Shown: in pieces, positions 7,974-15,608 of the stretch | Numbering within the stretch: position 1 is the stretch's first letter | Layout of the letters: every line of letters starts with the position of its first letter | Source: CAZBQG01 sp964493945 | Lineage (GTDB): Bacteria > Pseudomonadota > Alphaproteobacteria > Rhodospirillales > UBA2165 | Direction: 5' to 3' | Assembly: GCA_964493945.1 (NCBI GenBank) | Contig: CAZBQG010000043.1 | Span: 1 to 21,210, forward strand | DNA: 21,210 bases | Position numbers and translations under genes: made by a program | Notes under the pieces: model-generated | Databases searched by the model: none | What the model saw: only the letters and a program-made list of their open reading frames with translations | Told to the model about the DNA's origin: nothing

Positions 7974-9334
7974 CGGAGGCTCGCCTTGCCCTGGGCTGCG
8001 GCAATCAGGGCACTGCTGGCCGTTTCATCCAGGATGGGATCCAGCAACATGCCTTCGATGGCCGGCACCAGATCGCTGATGGCCACCGTCTCGCCGGGCT
8101 CTACGCCGGACGCCACGGTTACGAATTCGCCCTGGGACAGGCGGGTCTTGGTGGAGCGGATGCGCAGACGTTTGGTCTGATCCAGCACATAAATTTTGCC
8201 GTCATGGATGGCCCGGCGGGGCAGGACGGTCTGGGCTTGGATTGGGCGGCCCTTGAGCTCCACCTCGACGAACATGTTCTTGGTCAGGGGCGGGCGGAAA
8301 TTCTTTTCCGACATGCGATAAGGGTTTTTGACGGCGACGATGACGCCGATGGTGCGGGTCAGGGGATCGACGGTGTCCGAAATGCGCGCCACCCGGCCCG
8401 GCCAAAGGGCCGTGAAGTTGCCGGTGCGCAACCGGATCACCGGGGTCAGCCCCAATATCTCTTCCAGATCGCTTCCGATGCGGGCGACGCTGGCCCCTGC
8501 CAGACGGCTGGGGTCCAGAATCTGGATCATCTTCTCCAGCGGGACCTGGGCTTCCACCTCGGACAAATCGATGCTGTCGGCGATGGCCAGGGCCTGGCCC
8601 AGCTTGGCATATTGATCTTTCTCCACATTGACTTTGGCGATGCGCCCATCGAAGGGCAGGCGGATAGTGGTGCGCGCCAGATCGCGCTCGGCGGTCTTCA
8701 GACGGGCCCGTAATGCCGCGATCCTGGCGCCCAAAGCCTGGCGGGACGAGGGCAGGCGGTTGAGGGTATTTTGCATGCCCTGGATGCTTTGCCGCCGGGC
8801 CAGAAGATTGCGCTCCTCGCCATCGACGGCGGCTTGCGACACGGCCTTTTTGGCGGCCAGGTCACGCTTGCGGGCCAGGTCGCGCTCATTGAGGGTCAGG
8901 GAGCGCCGCTCGATCTTCAGGGACGCCCGCAAATTGGCCGCCCGCACACCAAGTTCGGACCGCTCCGCCTCCAGCGCTCTGATATCCGCCCCGATGCGGG
9001 CCAGGGCCAATTGATAATCGGCGGGATCGATGCGCAAAAGCTCCGCCCCCTTGGGCAGGATGGCGCCTTTTTTAAGCTGAGGATGGATATGGACCACGGT
9101 TCCCGCCACCTGGTTGACCGCCTCCCAGACCATGCCCGGGCGCACATTGCCGTAACCCAGCGCGCGGGGCACCACGGTGACGCTTGGCACTTTAATCACC
9201 CGCACCTTGCGGGCGATCTCGCTGGGCGGTTTTTGCACCGGCGCCTGGCGGTTGCTCTTGGCCCAGACGATGATCGCCAGACCAATCAATATGGGCGGCA
9301 AGATGAGCAGCCGTTTGATCCAAACCGGGTTCAT
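7970..9334 (-). CDS. RND efflux periplasmic adaptor (membrane fusion protein)
   Basis: Membrane-anchored adaptor that links an RND permease to an outer-membrane channel. A single N-terminal hydrophobic helix lies at about residues 8-25. A biotinyl-lipoyl-like half follows around 70-110 (VAGTVVHIHPQLKKG...LLRIDP), then a long alpha-helical hairpin with coiled-coil character about 120-215, the second lipoyl half (TTIRLPFDGRIAKVNVEKDQYAKLGQ), and beta-barrel and membrane-proximal regions to the end. The 454 residues are intact. The start overlaps the stop of the regulator gene (ATGA) and the stop overlaps the permease start (ATGA), placing it in a coupled three-gene operon. No TolC-type channel gene is in the window. 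Confidence 0.92.
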   Translation of the reverse strand: MNPVWIKRLLILPPILIGLAIIVWAKSNRQAPVQKPPSEIARKVRVIKVPSVTVVPRALGYGNVRPGMVWEAVNQVAGTVVHIHPQLKKGAILPKGAELLRIDPADYQLALARIGADIRALEAERSELGVRAANLRASLKIERRSLTLNERDLARKRDLAAKKAVSQAAVDGEERNLLARRQSIQGMQNTLNRLPSSRQALGARIAALRARLKTAERDLARTTIRLPFDGRIAKVNVEKDQYAKLGQALAIADSIDLSEVEAQVPLEKMIQILDPSRLAGASVARIGSDLEEILGLTPVIRLRTGNFTALWPGRVARISDTVDPLTRTIGVIVAVKNPYRMSEKNFRPPLTKNMFVEVELKGRPIQAQTVLPRRAIHDGKIYVLDQTKRLRIRSTKTRLSQGEFVTVASGVEPGETVAISDLVPAIEGMLLDPILDETASSALIAAAQGKASLR

Positions 9335-10050
9335 GATGGATCTCCTTGGGGCTCAGGCATGGGAAGGCCCAGCGACGCCAGAACCGAGGCGGTGACCGTG
9401 CGGGCGATCAAATCCGTGCGCTCGGGCGTATAGCCGTCCCAATCCAGTCTTTTTTGCAACACCACCCGGGCCAGCCCGAAAACCACGATCTGGCCAATCA
9501 TGGTATGGGCCTGGATGGCGCAAACGGGGTCGCCCGCATCCCGCCCCATGGCGGCGGCGGCCAGCGCCGTCATGGTCTTGTGCAGGGGCTCTATGCGCCC
9601 TTCATAAAGGATATGAAAATCTTCCGACGGATCGGCATATTCGCGCATCACCATGGGTGTCCGGTGGCGCATGAATTCGCCTGAAAGAAAAATCCGGGCA
9701 ACGTCGCCAACCATCCCTGCGATCAGCGCCGCCAGGGCCCGGGGGTCGGATTTGGCGCCGGCCAGCTCCCGTTGAACCCGGGCCAGCACGGGCCCCAGAT
9801 GGGGCTCCGTATCGATCACTAATTGGCGCAGGACCTCCCGGTAGAGCTCCCGCTTGCCGCCGAAATGATAGGCGATGGCGGCGATATTGGTGCCCGCCTC
9901 CGCCGACAGGGCACGGGTCGCCACCCCGTCATAGCCCTTCACGCCAAACAGCCGCAAACCCGCATCCAAAAGCAACGCGCGCGTTTCCGCTCCGCGCGGT
10001 CCGGGGGAGTTTTCGGCTGTTGCCAGTGATGGGGACAGACCGGGCACCAT
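9331..10050 (-). CDS. TetR/AcrR-family regulator, CecR-like (DUF1956)
   Basis: Transcriptional repressor expected to control the efflux operon of which it is the first gene. A TetR helix-turn-helix occupies about residues 22-70 (ALLLDAGLRLFGVKGYDGVATRAL, then the recognition region TNIAAIAYHFGGKRELY). The long C-terminal ligand-binding domain with HTMIGQIVVFGLARVVLQKR resembles the CecR/YbiH DUF1956 type, as I recall that family. The ATG at 10050 (MVPGL) is chosen over an upstream in-frame ATG at 10098 because a perfect AGGAGG stands five bases before it; this gives 239 residues. Its 3' end overlaps the adaptor start, so repressor and pump are co-expressed, consistent with autoregulation. The ligand is unknown. 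Confidence 0.9.
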   Translation of the reverse strand: MVPGLSPSLATAENSPGPRGAETRALLLDAGLRLFGVKGYDGVATRALSAEAGTNIAAIAYHFGGKRELYREVLRQLVIDTEPHLGPVLARVQRELAGAKSDPRALAALIAGMVGDVARIFLSGEFMRHRTPMVMREYADPSEDFHILYEGRIEPLHKTMTALAAAAMGRDAGDPVCAIQAHTMIGQIVVFGLARVVLQKRLDWDGYTPERTDLIARTVTASVLASLGLPMPEPQGDPS

Positions 10051-10086
10051 GTTTTCCTCCTGAGTTTTTCTTCCAGATTTAGAAGG

Positions 10087-10115
10087 GGTATACATCAATC
10101 GAATGATTAAATCAA
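10087..10115 (-). promoter_or_regulatory. Promoter of the TetR-adaptor-RND operon
   Basis: On the minus strand, TTGATT (10110-10115) and TATACC (10087-10092) are separated by exactly 17 bases, about 40 bases upstream of the regulator start. Each hexamer matches four of six consensus positions. It overlaps the repeats described separately. Confidence 0.5.
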
Positions 10116-10118
10116 TCG
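10094..10118. promoter_or_regulatory. Probable TetR operator region
   Basis: ATCAATCG occurs twice in direct orientation (10094-10101 and 10111-10118, 17 bases apart), enclosing a near-palindrome AATGATT-A-AATCAAT (10102-10116, six of seven pairs). The block overlaps the spacer and -35 of the operon promoter, the usual position for an autoregulating TetR repressor. Binding is inferred, not shown. Confidence 0.5.
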
Positions 10119-10200
10119 TTTGTTTGAGAATAGAGAAAACAAATATTTAGGGTTGGATTGGCGGGCCGGCGATCAGGCTTAAATAATCGAGTTCAGAAAT

Positions 10201-10233
10201 TCAGGCCCAAAAGATCAGGCCCAAAAATCAGGC
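10201..10233. repeat. Short tandem repeat at the 3' end of cysC
   Basis: TCAGGCCCAAAA is present at 10201 and 10215, and TCAGGC again at 10228, where it contains the cysC stop codon; another TCAGGC lies at 10173. The unit is 13-14 bases. The repeat looks like local duplication of the gene's last bases. Confidence 0.6.
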
Positions 10234-10881
10234 AACATCCTTGGCGCTGCCGCCATGGGCAAAATTTCGGGTGATGTAATCGTAGAGGACCTCGACGCTT
10301 TCATCCACGTCCAGCGCCGCCGTATCGATCTCCAGTTCCGGGTTTTCGGGCTCCTCGTAAGGCGCGGAAATACCAGTGAAGTCAGGGATTTCTCCTGCCC
10401 GGGCTTTTTTGTAAAGCCCTTTGGGATCGCGCCGCTCGCAGGTTTCCAGGTCGGACTTTATAAAAATCTCGTGGAAATGGGGGTGCATTCCCCGGGCCAG
10501 GCCCCGGTCGGCCCGGTAGGGCGAAATGAAGGCGGTGAGGACGATCTGGCCCGCATCGGCGAACAAGGCCGCCACCTCGCCGGCCCGGCGGATATTCTCG
10601 GCCCGGTCTTCAGGTGAAAAAGCCAAATCCGCGGTCAGGCCGCCCCGCAGATTATCCCCGTCCAATACATAGGTCTGGAATTCATTCAGATGAAGTTTCC
10701 GTTCCATGGCCAGGGACAAGGTAGTCTTGCCCGAGCCCGACAGGCCGGTGAACCAAAGCACGCCGCTCAGATGGCCGTTGCGGCTCCAGCGGTCCTCGCT
10801 GCTGATGCGGTGTTCCACTTTGAAAATATTGGTTGATTTGGTTTTTTTGGGTGCCGCCAATTGATCGGTCCTTTTCAGCAT
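10228..10881 (-). CDS. cysC: Adenylyl-sulfate (APS) kinase
   Basis: Phosphorylates adenosine 5'-phosphosulfate to PAPS in the cytoplasm. The P-loop GLSGSGKT is at residues 46-53, LDGDNLRGGL at about 73-82 is the APS-binding segment, and ISPYRADR (119-126) and DPKGLYKKARAG (152-163) are further family signatures, followed by FTGISAPYEEP. The 217 residues are a complete stand-alone kinase, not fused to a sulfurylase. The start lies inside the end of cysH (seven-base overlap), so the two genes are co-transcribed. No sulfurylase (cysDN or sat) is in the window. Confidence 0.94.
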   Translation of the reverse strand: MLKRTDQLAAPKKTKSTNIFKVEHRISSEDRWSRNGHLSGVLWFTGLSGSGKTTLSLAMERKLHLNEFQTYVLDGDNLRGGLTADLAFSPEDRAENIRRAGEVAALFADAGQIVLTAFISPYRADRGLARGMHPHFHEIFIKSDLETCERRDPKGLYKKARAGEIPDFTGISAPYEEPENPELEIDTAALDVDESVEVLYDYITRNFAHGGSAKDVA

Positions 10882-11627
10882 GAGGCGGGTTCCTTTTCCT
10901 GCAACCCGCTAGGTTCGGTTTTCTTATACCATTTGGCAGTGTGAATACCGCATTCTGTCTTCCCCAGTCCAGCCCAACGCCCAGCCCGGGCGCTGGCACC
11001 GTTCTCGGGGATGGAGGTGCAGGGCCCGCAACCGATGGAGAGATAGCCCTCGGCGGCCAATGGATGGCGGGGCAGGGCATGATCCTGCATATAGGCTTCC
11101 AGCTTCTGAGCCGGCCAATTGGTCAGGGGGTTCACCTTGACCCGGCCATCGGCCAGTTCCATGGCGGCCAGGTTGCTCCGCTCGCCGCCGTGGAAACGCT
11201 TGCGCCCGGTGATCCAGGCGGAGAAACTGCTCAAGGCTTCGTTCAGGGGGGCCACCTTGCGGAAATGGCAACAGGCATTGCTGTTTGATTGCCACAGTAT
11301 GCCGTCCGGGTCTTCGGTCGCGATCCGGGCCGGGGCCGGGCGCTGGATGCGCAAATCCGAAAGGCCAAGGCGCCGGCGCAGGGTCTCCACATATTCCAGG
11401 GTCTCATCGAACAGCTGACCGGTATCCAGAAAGATCACGGGCAGGGCGGGATCAATTTGGGCAATCATGTTGAGCAGCACGACGGATTCCGCCCCGAAAG
11501 AAGAAACAGCGGCGATACGCCCTGGAAACAGATCCCGCATCGTCAGGCGCAAAAGGGGCGCGCCGTCCAGATGTCCATGGCGAGCGGTCAGTTCAGCCAA
11601 ATCAGGGTTGGAAGGTGGATTATACAT
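10875..11627 (-). CDS. cysH: Adenylyl-sulfate (APS) reductase, iron-sulfur type
   Basis: Thioredoxin-dependent reduction of activated sulfate to sulfite in assimilation. The PP-loop-type nucleotide-binding fold starts at VSSFGAESVVLL (residues 41-52), with LDTGQLFDETLEY at 68-79. Cysteine pairs CC (119-120) and CxxC (200-203, GCGPC) are the four ligands of a [4Fe-4S] cluster, and the catalytic cysteine is in ECGIH (225-229). The cluster cysteines indicate an APS reductase rather than the cluster-free PAPS reductase of enterobacteria. There are 250 residues. It is upstream of and overlaps cysC. The only ATG near the frame start is 11627; the ribosome-binding sequence (AAGGA) is distant, so initiation may be weak. 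The upstream region is very AT-rich. Confidence 0.94.
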   Translation of the reverse strand: MYNPPSNPDLAELTARHGHLDGAPLLRLTMRDLFPGRIAAVSSFGAESVVLLNMIAQIDPALPVIFLDTGQLFDETLEYVETLRRRLGLSDLRIQRPAPARIATEDPDGILWQSNSNACCHFRKVAPLNEALSSFSAWITGRKRFHGGERSNLAAMELADGRVKVNPLTNWPAQKLEAYMQDHALPRHPLAAEGYLSIGCGPCTSIPENGASARAGRWAGLGKTECGIHTAKWYKKTEPSGLQEKEPASC

Positions 11628-11648
11628 GGTATTTTTGTTATTTTCCTT

Positions 11649-11673
11649 ATATAACGTAATTTAATTGTTATAT
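11649..11673. promoter_or_regulatory. LysR-type inverted repeat upstream of cysH
   Basis: A perfect seven-base inverted repeat, ATATAAC-N11-GTTATAT, with the T-N11-A geometry of LysR-family sites (CysB-type regulators control sulfate assimilation). It lies 22-46 bases before the cysH ATG in the AT-rich 11628-11705 stretch. The regulator identity is inference, and in AT-rich DNA such symmetry can arise by chance. Confidence 0.4.
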
Positions 11674-11758
11674 TTTTATTTTGCAATAATATTTATGTAA
11701 AATGAATGCAGCCAATATCCGCTGATGGCGCGGCCGGGTCTCAATCAGAAATCAGGGT

Positions 11759-14524
11759 TTATTTGGCGCCGTGGCAGTGTTTGAATTTCTTGCCGGAATC
11801 GCAGGGACAGGGCGTGTTCCGTCCCACTTTGCCCCAGGTCCCGGGGTCATCGGGATCGATGACTTCGGCGCTTTGACGGGTGACGCGCGGCGCCGGGCCG
11901 GCCAGGGCGTAGTTCGATCCCATCTCGCCTTGGAGGCGGTCATAATCCTCGCCGCCACCGGTGCCGGCGAAGGCGGGATCGTCGTAGGTTTCGATCATTT
12001 CCTGTTCGGGGCGCTCGAAGAAATCCCCACCTTCCAGGTCGCCCATATCCACCTGCAGATGGCTGAGGATCAGAGTGACCTGTTCGTCCAGCTCTTCCAG
12101 CATATTGTTGAACAGGCCGAAGGCTTCGCTTTTATATTCGTTGAGTGGATCCTTTTGCGCATAGGCCCGGAGCTGCACGCCCTGGCGCAGATGATCCAGA
12201 CCCAGCAGATGTTCCTTCCAGACCTGATCGAGGATTTGCAGCAACAGGCTTTTTTCCACATCGCGCATGACCTCGGGTCCCCAGGTGGCGGCCTTTTCGG
12301 CCATCGTTCGGTTGACCGCCTGGCTGATCCTCTCCTTGATCTCCATATCGGCCACGCCTTCCTCGCGGGCCCAATCCTGGATCGGCAGGTCCATGGCGAA
12401 AATGCGGACGATCTCTTCATGCAGGGCATCCGTGTCCCATTGCTCCGCATAGGCTTTTTCCGGCATGCATTGGCTGACCAGCCCGGCCACCACATTTTCG
12501 CGCAAATCCTCGATGGTCGCGGATACGTCATCAACCGACATAAGCTCAATGCGCTGCTGATAGATCACCTTGCGCTGATCGTTCATCACATCGTCATATT
12601 TGAGCAGGTTTTTCCGGATCTCGAAATTATGGGCCTCGACCTTTTGCTGGGCCTTTTCCAGCGCCTTGGTAATCCAGGGATGGACGATCGCCTCGCCTTC
12701 TTCCAGGCCCAGCTTGCGCAACACGCCGTCCATCCGTTCCGAGCCGAAAATGCGCATCAGGTCATCGCCCAGCGACAGATAAAAACGCGACGCGCCGGGA
12801 TCGCCCTGGCGCCCGCAACGGCCACGCAACTGATTATCGATGCGCCGGCTTTCGTGGCGTTCGGTGGCCAGCACATACAGCCCCCCCGCCTCGACCACTT
12901 TTTTATGCCCTTCCTCCACCTCGCTCCGGATGCGGGCCTCGATCTCGGCGCGTTTTTTTTCGTCCGTGACTTTTTCCAGCTCTTCCTTGAGCAGCATTTC
13001 CACATTGCCGCCCAACTGGATATCCGTTCCCCGCCCGGCCATATTGGTGGCAATGGTCACGGAGCCCGGCGCACCCGCCTGGGCGATGATATGGGCTTCC
13101 TGTTCGTGGTAGCGGGCGTTCAGCACTTTGTGGGGGACCTTTTCTTTTTTGAGCATGGCCGAAACCATTTCCGATTTCTCGATGCTCACCGTACCCACCA
13201 GGACCGGCTGTCCCCTGGATTGGCAATCGGCGATCTGAGCGATGATGGCCTGGTTTTTTTCCTCCGTGGTGCGGTACACCTCGTCGTTCACGTCGTCGCG
13301 GATGCAGGGCATGTTGGTGGGGATTTCTGCCACTTCCAGCTTGTAGATCTCGGAAAATTCTCCGGCCTCGGTCATGGCCGTGCCGGTCATACCAGCCAGC
13401 TTGGGATACATGCGGAAATAATTCTGGTAGGTGATGGAAGCGAGGGTCTGGTTCTCGCTTTCCACATTGACGTTTTCCTTGGCCTCCAGGGCCTGGTGCA
13501 GCCCTTCCGAATAGCGCCGCCCTTCCATCATGCGTCCGGTGAATTCATCGACGATCACCACCTGGTCATCCTTGACCATGTAATCGGTGTCCAGGGCAAA
13601 CAGCTTGTGTGCACGGAGCGCCTGATTGACGTGATGGACCAAAGACACATTACCGATATCATAAAGACTTTCTCCCTTCATCAGCCCTGCCTCGGTGAGC
13701 AGTTGCTCAATGACCTCGGTGCCGGCATCGGTCAGGGTCACGGTCTTCAGCTTTTCGTCTTTTTCGTAATGGCTTTCTTCCAGCTTGGGAATGATCCCAT
13801 CGACCTGGCGGTAGAGTTCGGAAGAATCTTCCGACGCGCCTGAAATGATCAAGGGCGTGCGCGCCTCATCCACAAGGATGCTGTCCACCTCGTCGACGAT
13901 GGCATAATTGAATTCCCGCTGGACCATGTCCTCGATGGTAAATTTCATATTGTCGCGGAGATAATCGAAACCCAATTCCGAATTGGTCCCGTAAGTCACA
14001 TCGGCCTGATAGGCGGCGCGGCGCTCGGCATCGCTCAGGTCGGGCACCACGCAGCCGACGCTGATCCCTAAGCGGGAATAGATGCGCCCCATCCATTCGG
14101 CGTCGCGCTTGGCCAGATAATCATTGACCGTAACGATATGAACGCCCTTGCCGGTGATGGCATTGAGGACGACGGGCATGGTGGAGCACAATGTCTTGCC
14201 CTCGCCGGTCTTCATTTCCGCGATCATGCCCCGGTGCAGGACGATGCCGCCCATCAACTGCACATCGAAGGGACGCTCACCCAGGGCGCGCCGGGCCGCT
14301 TCGCGCACGGTGGCGAAGACCTCAGGCAGCAACTCATCCAGGCTTTCGCCCTCGCCGTCGGCATAGCGTTCCTTGAAGGCAGGCGTGCGGGCCGCCAATT
14401 GCTCATCGCTGAGCTTTTCGGTCTCGGGCTCGAGGGCGTTGATCTCGGCGATGATCTTGTCCAGGCCTTTGACGAACCGGTCATTCGCCGAGCCGAAAAT
14501 CCGTTGGGCCAGCCCTGTTAACAT
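11759..14524 (-). CDS. secA: Protein translocase subunit SecA
   Basis: ATPase motor that drives secretory proteins through SecYEG at the inner membrane. The 921-residue length is typical of Alphaproteobacteria. Visible features: Walker A MKTGEGKT at residues 104-111, the DEVDS Walker B motif near 210, TGTAM and ATNMAGRGTDI helicase motifs, RGRCGRQGDPG, and a C-terminal zinc-binding SEC-C motif CPCDSGKKFKHCHG that contacts SecB and lipids. The ATG at 14524 is chosen because GAGGA lies six bases upstream; a TTG one codon earlier is not needed. No frameshift is seen along the whole gene. The 130-base gap to cysH on the 3' side shows only a weak four-pair stem and no clear terminator. Confidence 0.98.
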   Translation of the reverse strand: MLTGLAQRIFGSANDRFVKGLDKIIAEINALEPETEKLSDEQLAARTPAFKERYADGEGESLDELLPEVFATVREAARRALGERPFDVQLMGGIVLHRGMIAEMKTGEGKTLCSTMPVVLNAITGKGVHIVTVNDYLAKRDAEWMGRIYSRLGISVGCVVPDLSDAERRAAYQADVTYGTNSELGFDYLRDNMKFTIEDMVQREFNYAIVDEVDSILVDEARTPLIISGASEDSSELYRQVDGIIPKLEESHYEKDEKLKTVTLTDAGTEVIEQLLTEAGLMKGESLYDIGNVSLVHHVNQALRAHKLFALDTDYMVKDDQVVIVDEFTGRMMEGRRYSEGLHQALEAKENVNVESENQTLASITYQNYFRMYPKLAGMTGTAMTEAGEFSEIYKLEVAEIPTNMPCIRDDVNDEVYRTTEEKNQAIIAQIADCQSRGQPVLVGTVSIEKSEMVSAMLKKEKVPHKVLNARYHEQEAHIIAQAGAPGSVTIATNMAGRGTDIQLGGNVEMLLKEELEKVTDEKKRAEIEARIRSEVEEGHKKVVEAGGLYVLATERHESRRIDNQLRGRCGRQGDPGASRFYLSLGDDLMRIFGSERMDGVLRKLGLEEGEAIVHPWITKALEKAQQKVEAHNFEIRKNLLKYDDVMNDQRKVIYQQRIELMSVDDVSATIEDLRENVVAGLVSQCMPEKAYAEQWDTDALHEEIVRIFAMDLPIQDWAREEGVADMEIKERISQAVNRTMAEKAATWGPEVMRDVEKSLLLQILDQVWKEHLLGLDHLRQGVQLRAYAQKDPLNEYKSEAFGLFNNMLEELDEQVTLILSHLQVDMGDLEGGDFFERPEQEMIETYDDPAFAGTGGGEDYDRLQGEMGSNYALAGPAPRVTRQSAEVIDPDDPGTWGKVGRNTPCPCDSGKKFKHCHGAK

Positions 14525-14582
14525 CAAAATTCCTCAAAAACGAAAAAACACGGCCTGGAAGGGTTTCCCGAAGCCGGACAAA

Positions 14583-14611
14583 GAGATAAAACCGAGGGGC
14601 GGGTCTGTCAA
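14583..14611 (-). promoter_or_regulatory. secA promoter
   Basis: On the minus strand, a perfect -35 TTGACA (14606-14611) is followed after 17 bases by TATCTC (14583-14588), a weak -10. This would start transcription roughly 50 bases before the secA ATG. Confidence 0.45.
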
Positions 14612-14702
14612 CGATGGTGCTCCTGGCTCTACCCCCGCACCAGGGCAATCGGTTCCACCAACCCGAATATAGCGTGAAATCCAACGACCGCCAGTGGTGG
14701 AA

Positions 14703-14708
14703 TAGAAT
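14703..14708 (+). promoter_or_regulatory. Possible -10 element for the parvulin gene
   Basis: TAGAAT, one mismatch from TATAAT, lies 26 bases before the ATG at 14735 and just ahead of its AAGGGAG ribosome-binding sequence. No good -35 was found, so this is tentative. Confidence 0.25.
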
Positions 14709-14734
14709 TTTTTTTGAAAGGGAGTTTGTCTTCC

Positions 14735-15592
14735 ATGTTAGGAACTACCTCCAACCGCCGATTGCTCTTCGTGGCCATGGCCGCATGGGTCACTTGCGCC
14801 CTCCCCTTTGGCGGCACCCTGGCCCAAGTGAATCCCGTGGGAACTTCCGCCGATCCTGTTGTGGCGACGGTCAATGGCGAAGACATTCACGCCTCCGATA
14901 TCGAGGATGCCAAGCGCTTTTTGGCGCCCGAGATGCGCGCCTATCCCATGGCGTCGCTGTTCGATTTTCTGCTCAAGGATCTGGTGGATACCAAATTGGC
15001 CGCCGGCGAGGCCAGGCGTAACGGATTGGCCGATGAAGCCTCCCTCAAGCGCCGTCTGGCCAGGATATCCGAGCGGGTCCTGCGCCAGGAATTGCAGCAA
15101 CGCCGCATGGCCAAGGAAATAAGTGAGGAAAGCCTGCGCAAGCGCTATGACAAATTTTTCAAATCCGGCCCCGGCACGGCCGAGGTATGGGCCCGCCATA
15201 TCCTGCTTGAAACCCGCGCCAAGGCCATGGAGGTGATCAAGCGCCTGCAAAAGGGTGAGAATTTCGTCATCCTGGCCCAGAAAATTTCCACCGGGCCGTC
15301 GGCCCCATCGGGCGGTGATCTGGGATATTTCACCCGCGAACGCATGGTGCCGGAATTTTCAAGGGCGGCCTTTGTCATGAAAAAAGGGCAATTCACCAAG
15401 GAGCCGGTGAAGACCCGATTCGGCTGGCATGTGATCAAGGTGGAAGACCGGCGCTCCAAAAGGCCGCCCAGCTTCGACCAGGCCAAGGGTGAAATGCGCC
15501 GGACCATCGCCAAGGAAGTATCCGATCAGTTGGTCCAATCCTTGCGGGCCAAGGCGAAGATCGAGGTTTTCGGGCCCAAGGGCAAAAAATAG
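14735..15592 (+). CDS. Exported parvulin-type peptidyl-prolyl isomerase
   Basis: Periplasmic folding factor of the PpiC/SurA-like class. The signal peptide covers about residues 1-30 (basic NRR, hydrophobic LLFVAMAAWVTCALPFG, cleavage near LAQ). A SurA_N-like helical chaperone region spans about 40-145, and the rotamase domain about 150-240, with ARHILLET, SGGDLGYFTRERMVPEF and the closing FGWHVIKVEDRR. A charged C-terminal helix ends in Lys-rich FGPKGKK. The ATG at 14735 is preferred over an in-frame TTG at 14714 because AAGGGAG sits about ten bases upstream and the TTG would place charged residues ahead of the signal. It is divergent from secA and 16 bases upstream of argJ, an order I recall from other Rhodospirillales. 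285 residues. Confidence 0.92.
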   Translation: MLGTTSNRRLLFVAMAAWVTCALPFGGTLAQVNPVGTSADPVVATVNGEDIHASDIEDAKRFLAPEMRAYPMASLFDFLLKDLVDTKLAAGEARRNGLADEASLKRRLARISERVLRQELQQRRMAKEISEESLRKRYDKFFKSGPGTAEVWARHILLETRAKAMEVIKRLQKGENFVILAQKISTGPSAPSGGDLGYFTRERMVPEFSRAAFVMKKGQFTKEPVKTRFGWHVIKVEDRRSKRPPSFDQAKGEMRRTIAKEVSDQLVQSLRAKAKIEVFGPKGKK

Positions 15593-15608
15593 GATGTTGA
15601 CCTGAACT

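Noticed and set aside
11706..11758. Possible terminator after secA
   Set aside because: Only a four-pair stem (CCGC/GCGG) without a T-tract; too weak to call.
11771..13843. 690-residue plus-strand open frame
   Set aside because: It lies entirely antisense to secA, shows His/Phe/Leu-rich shadow composition and no domain, and arises from codon bias of secA.
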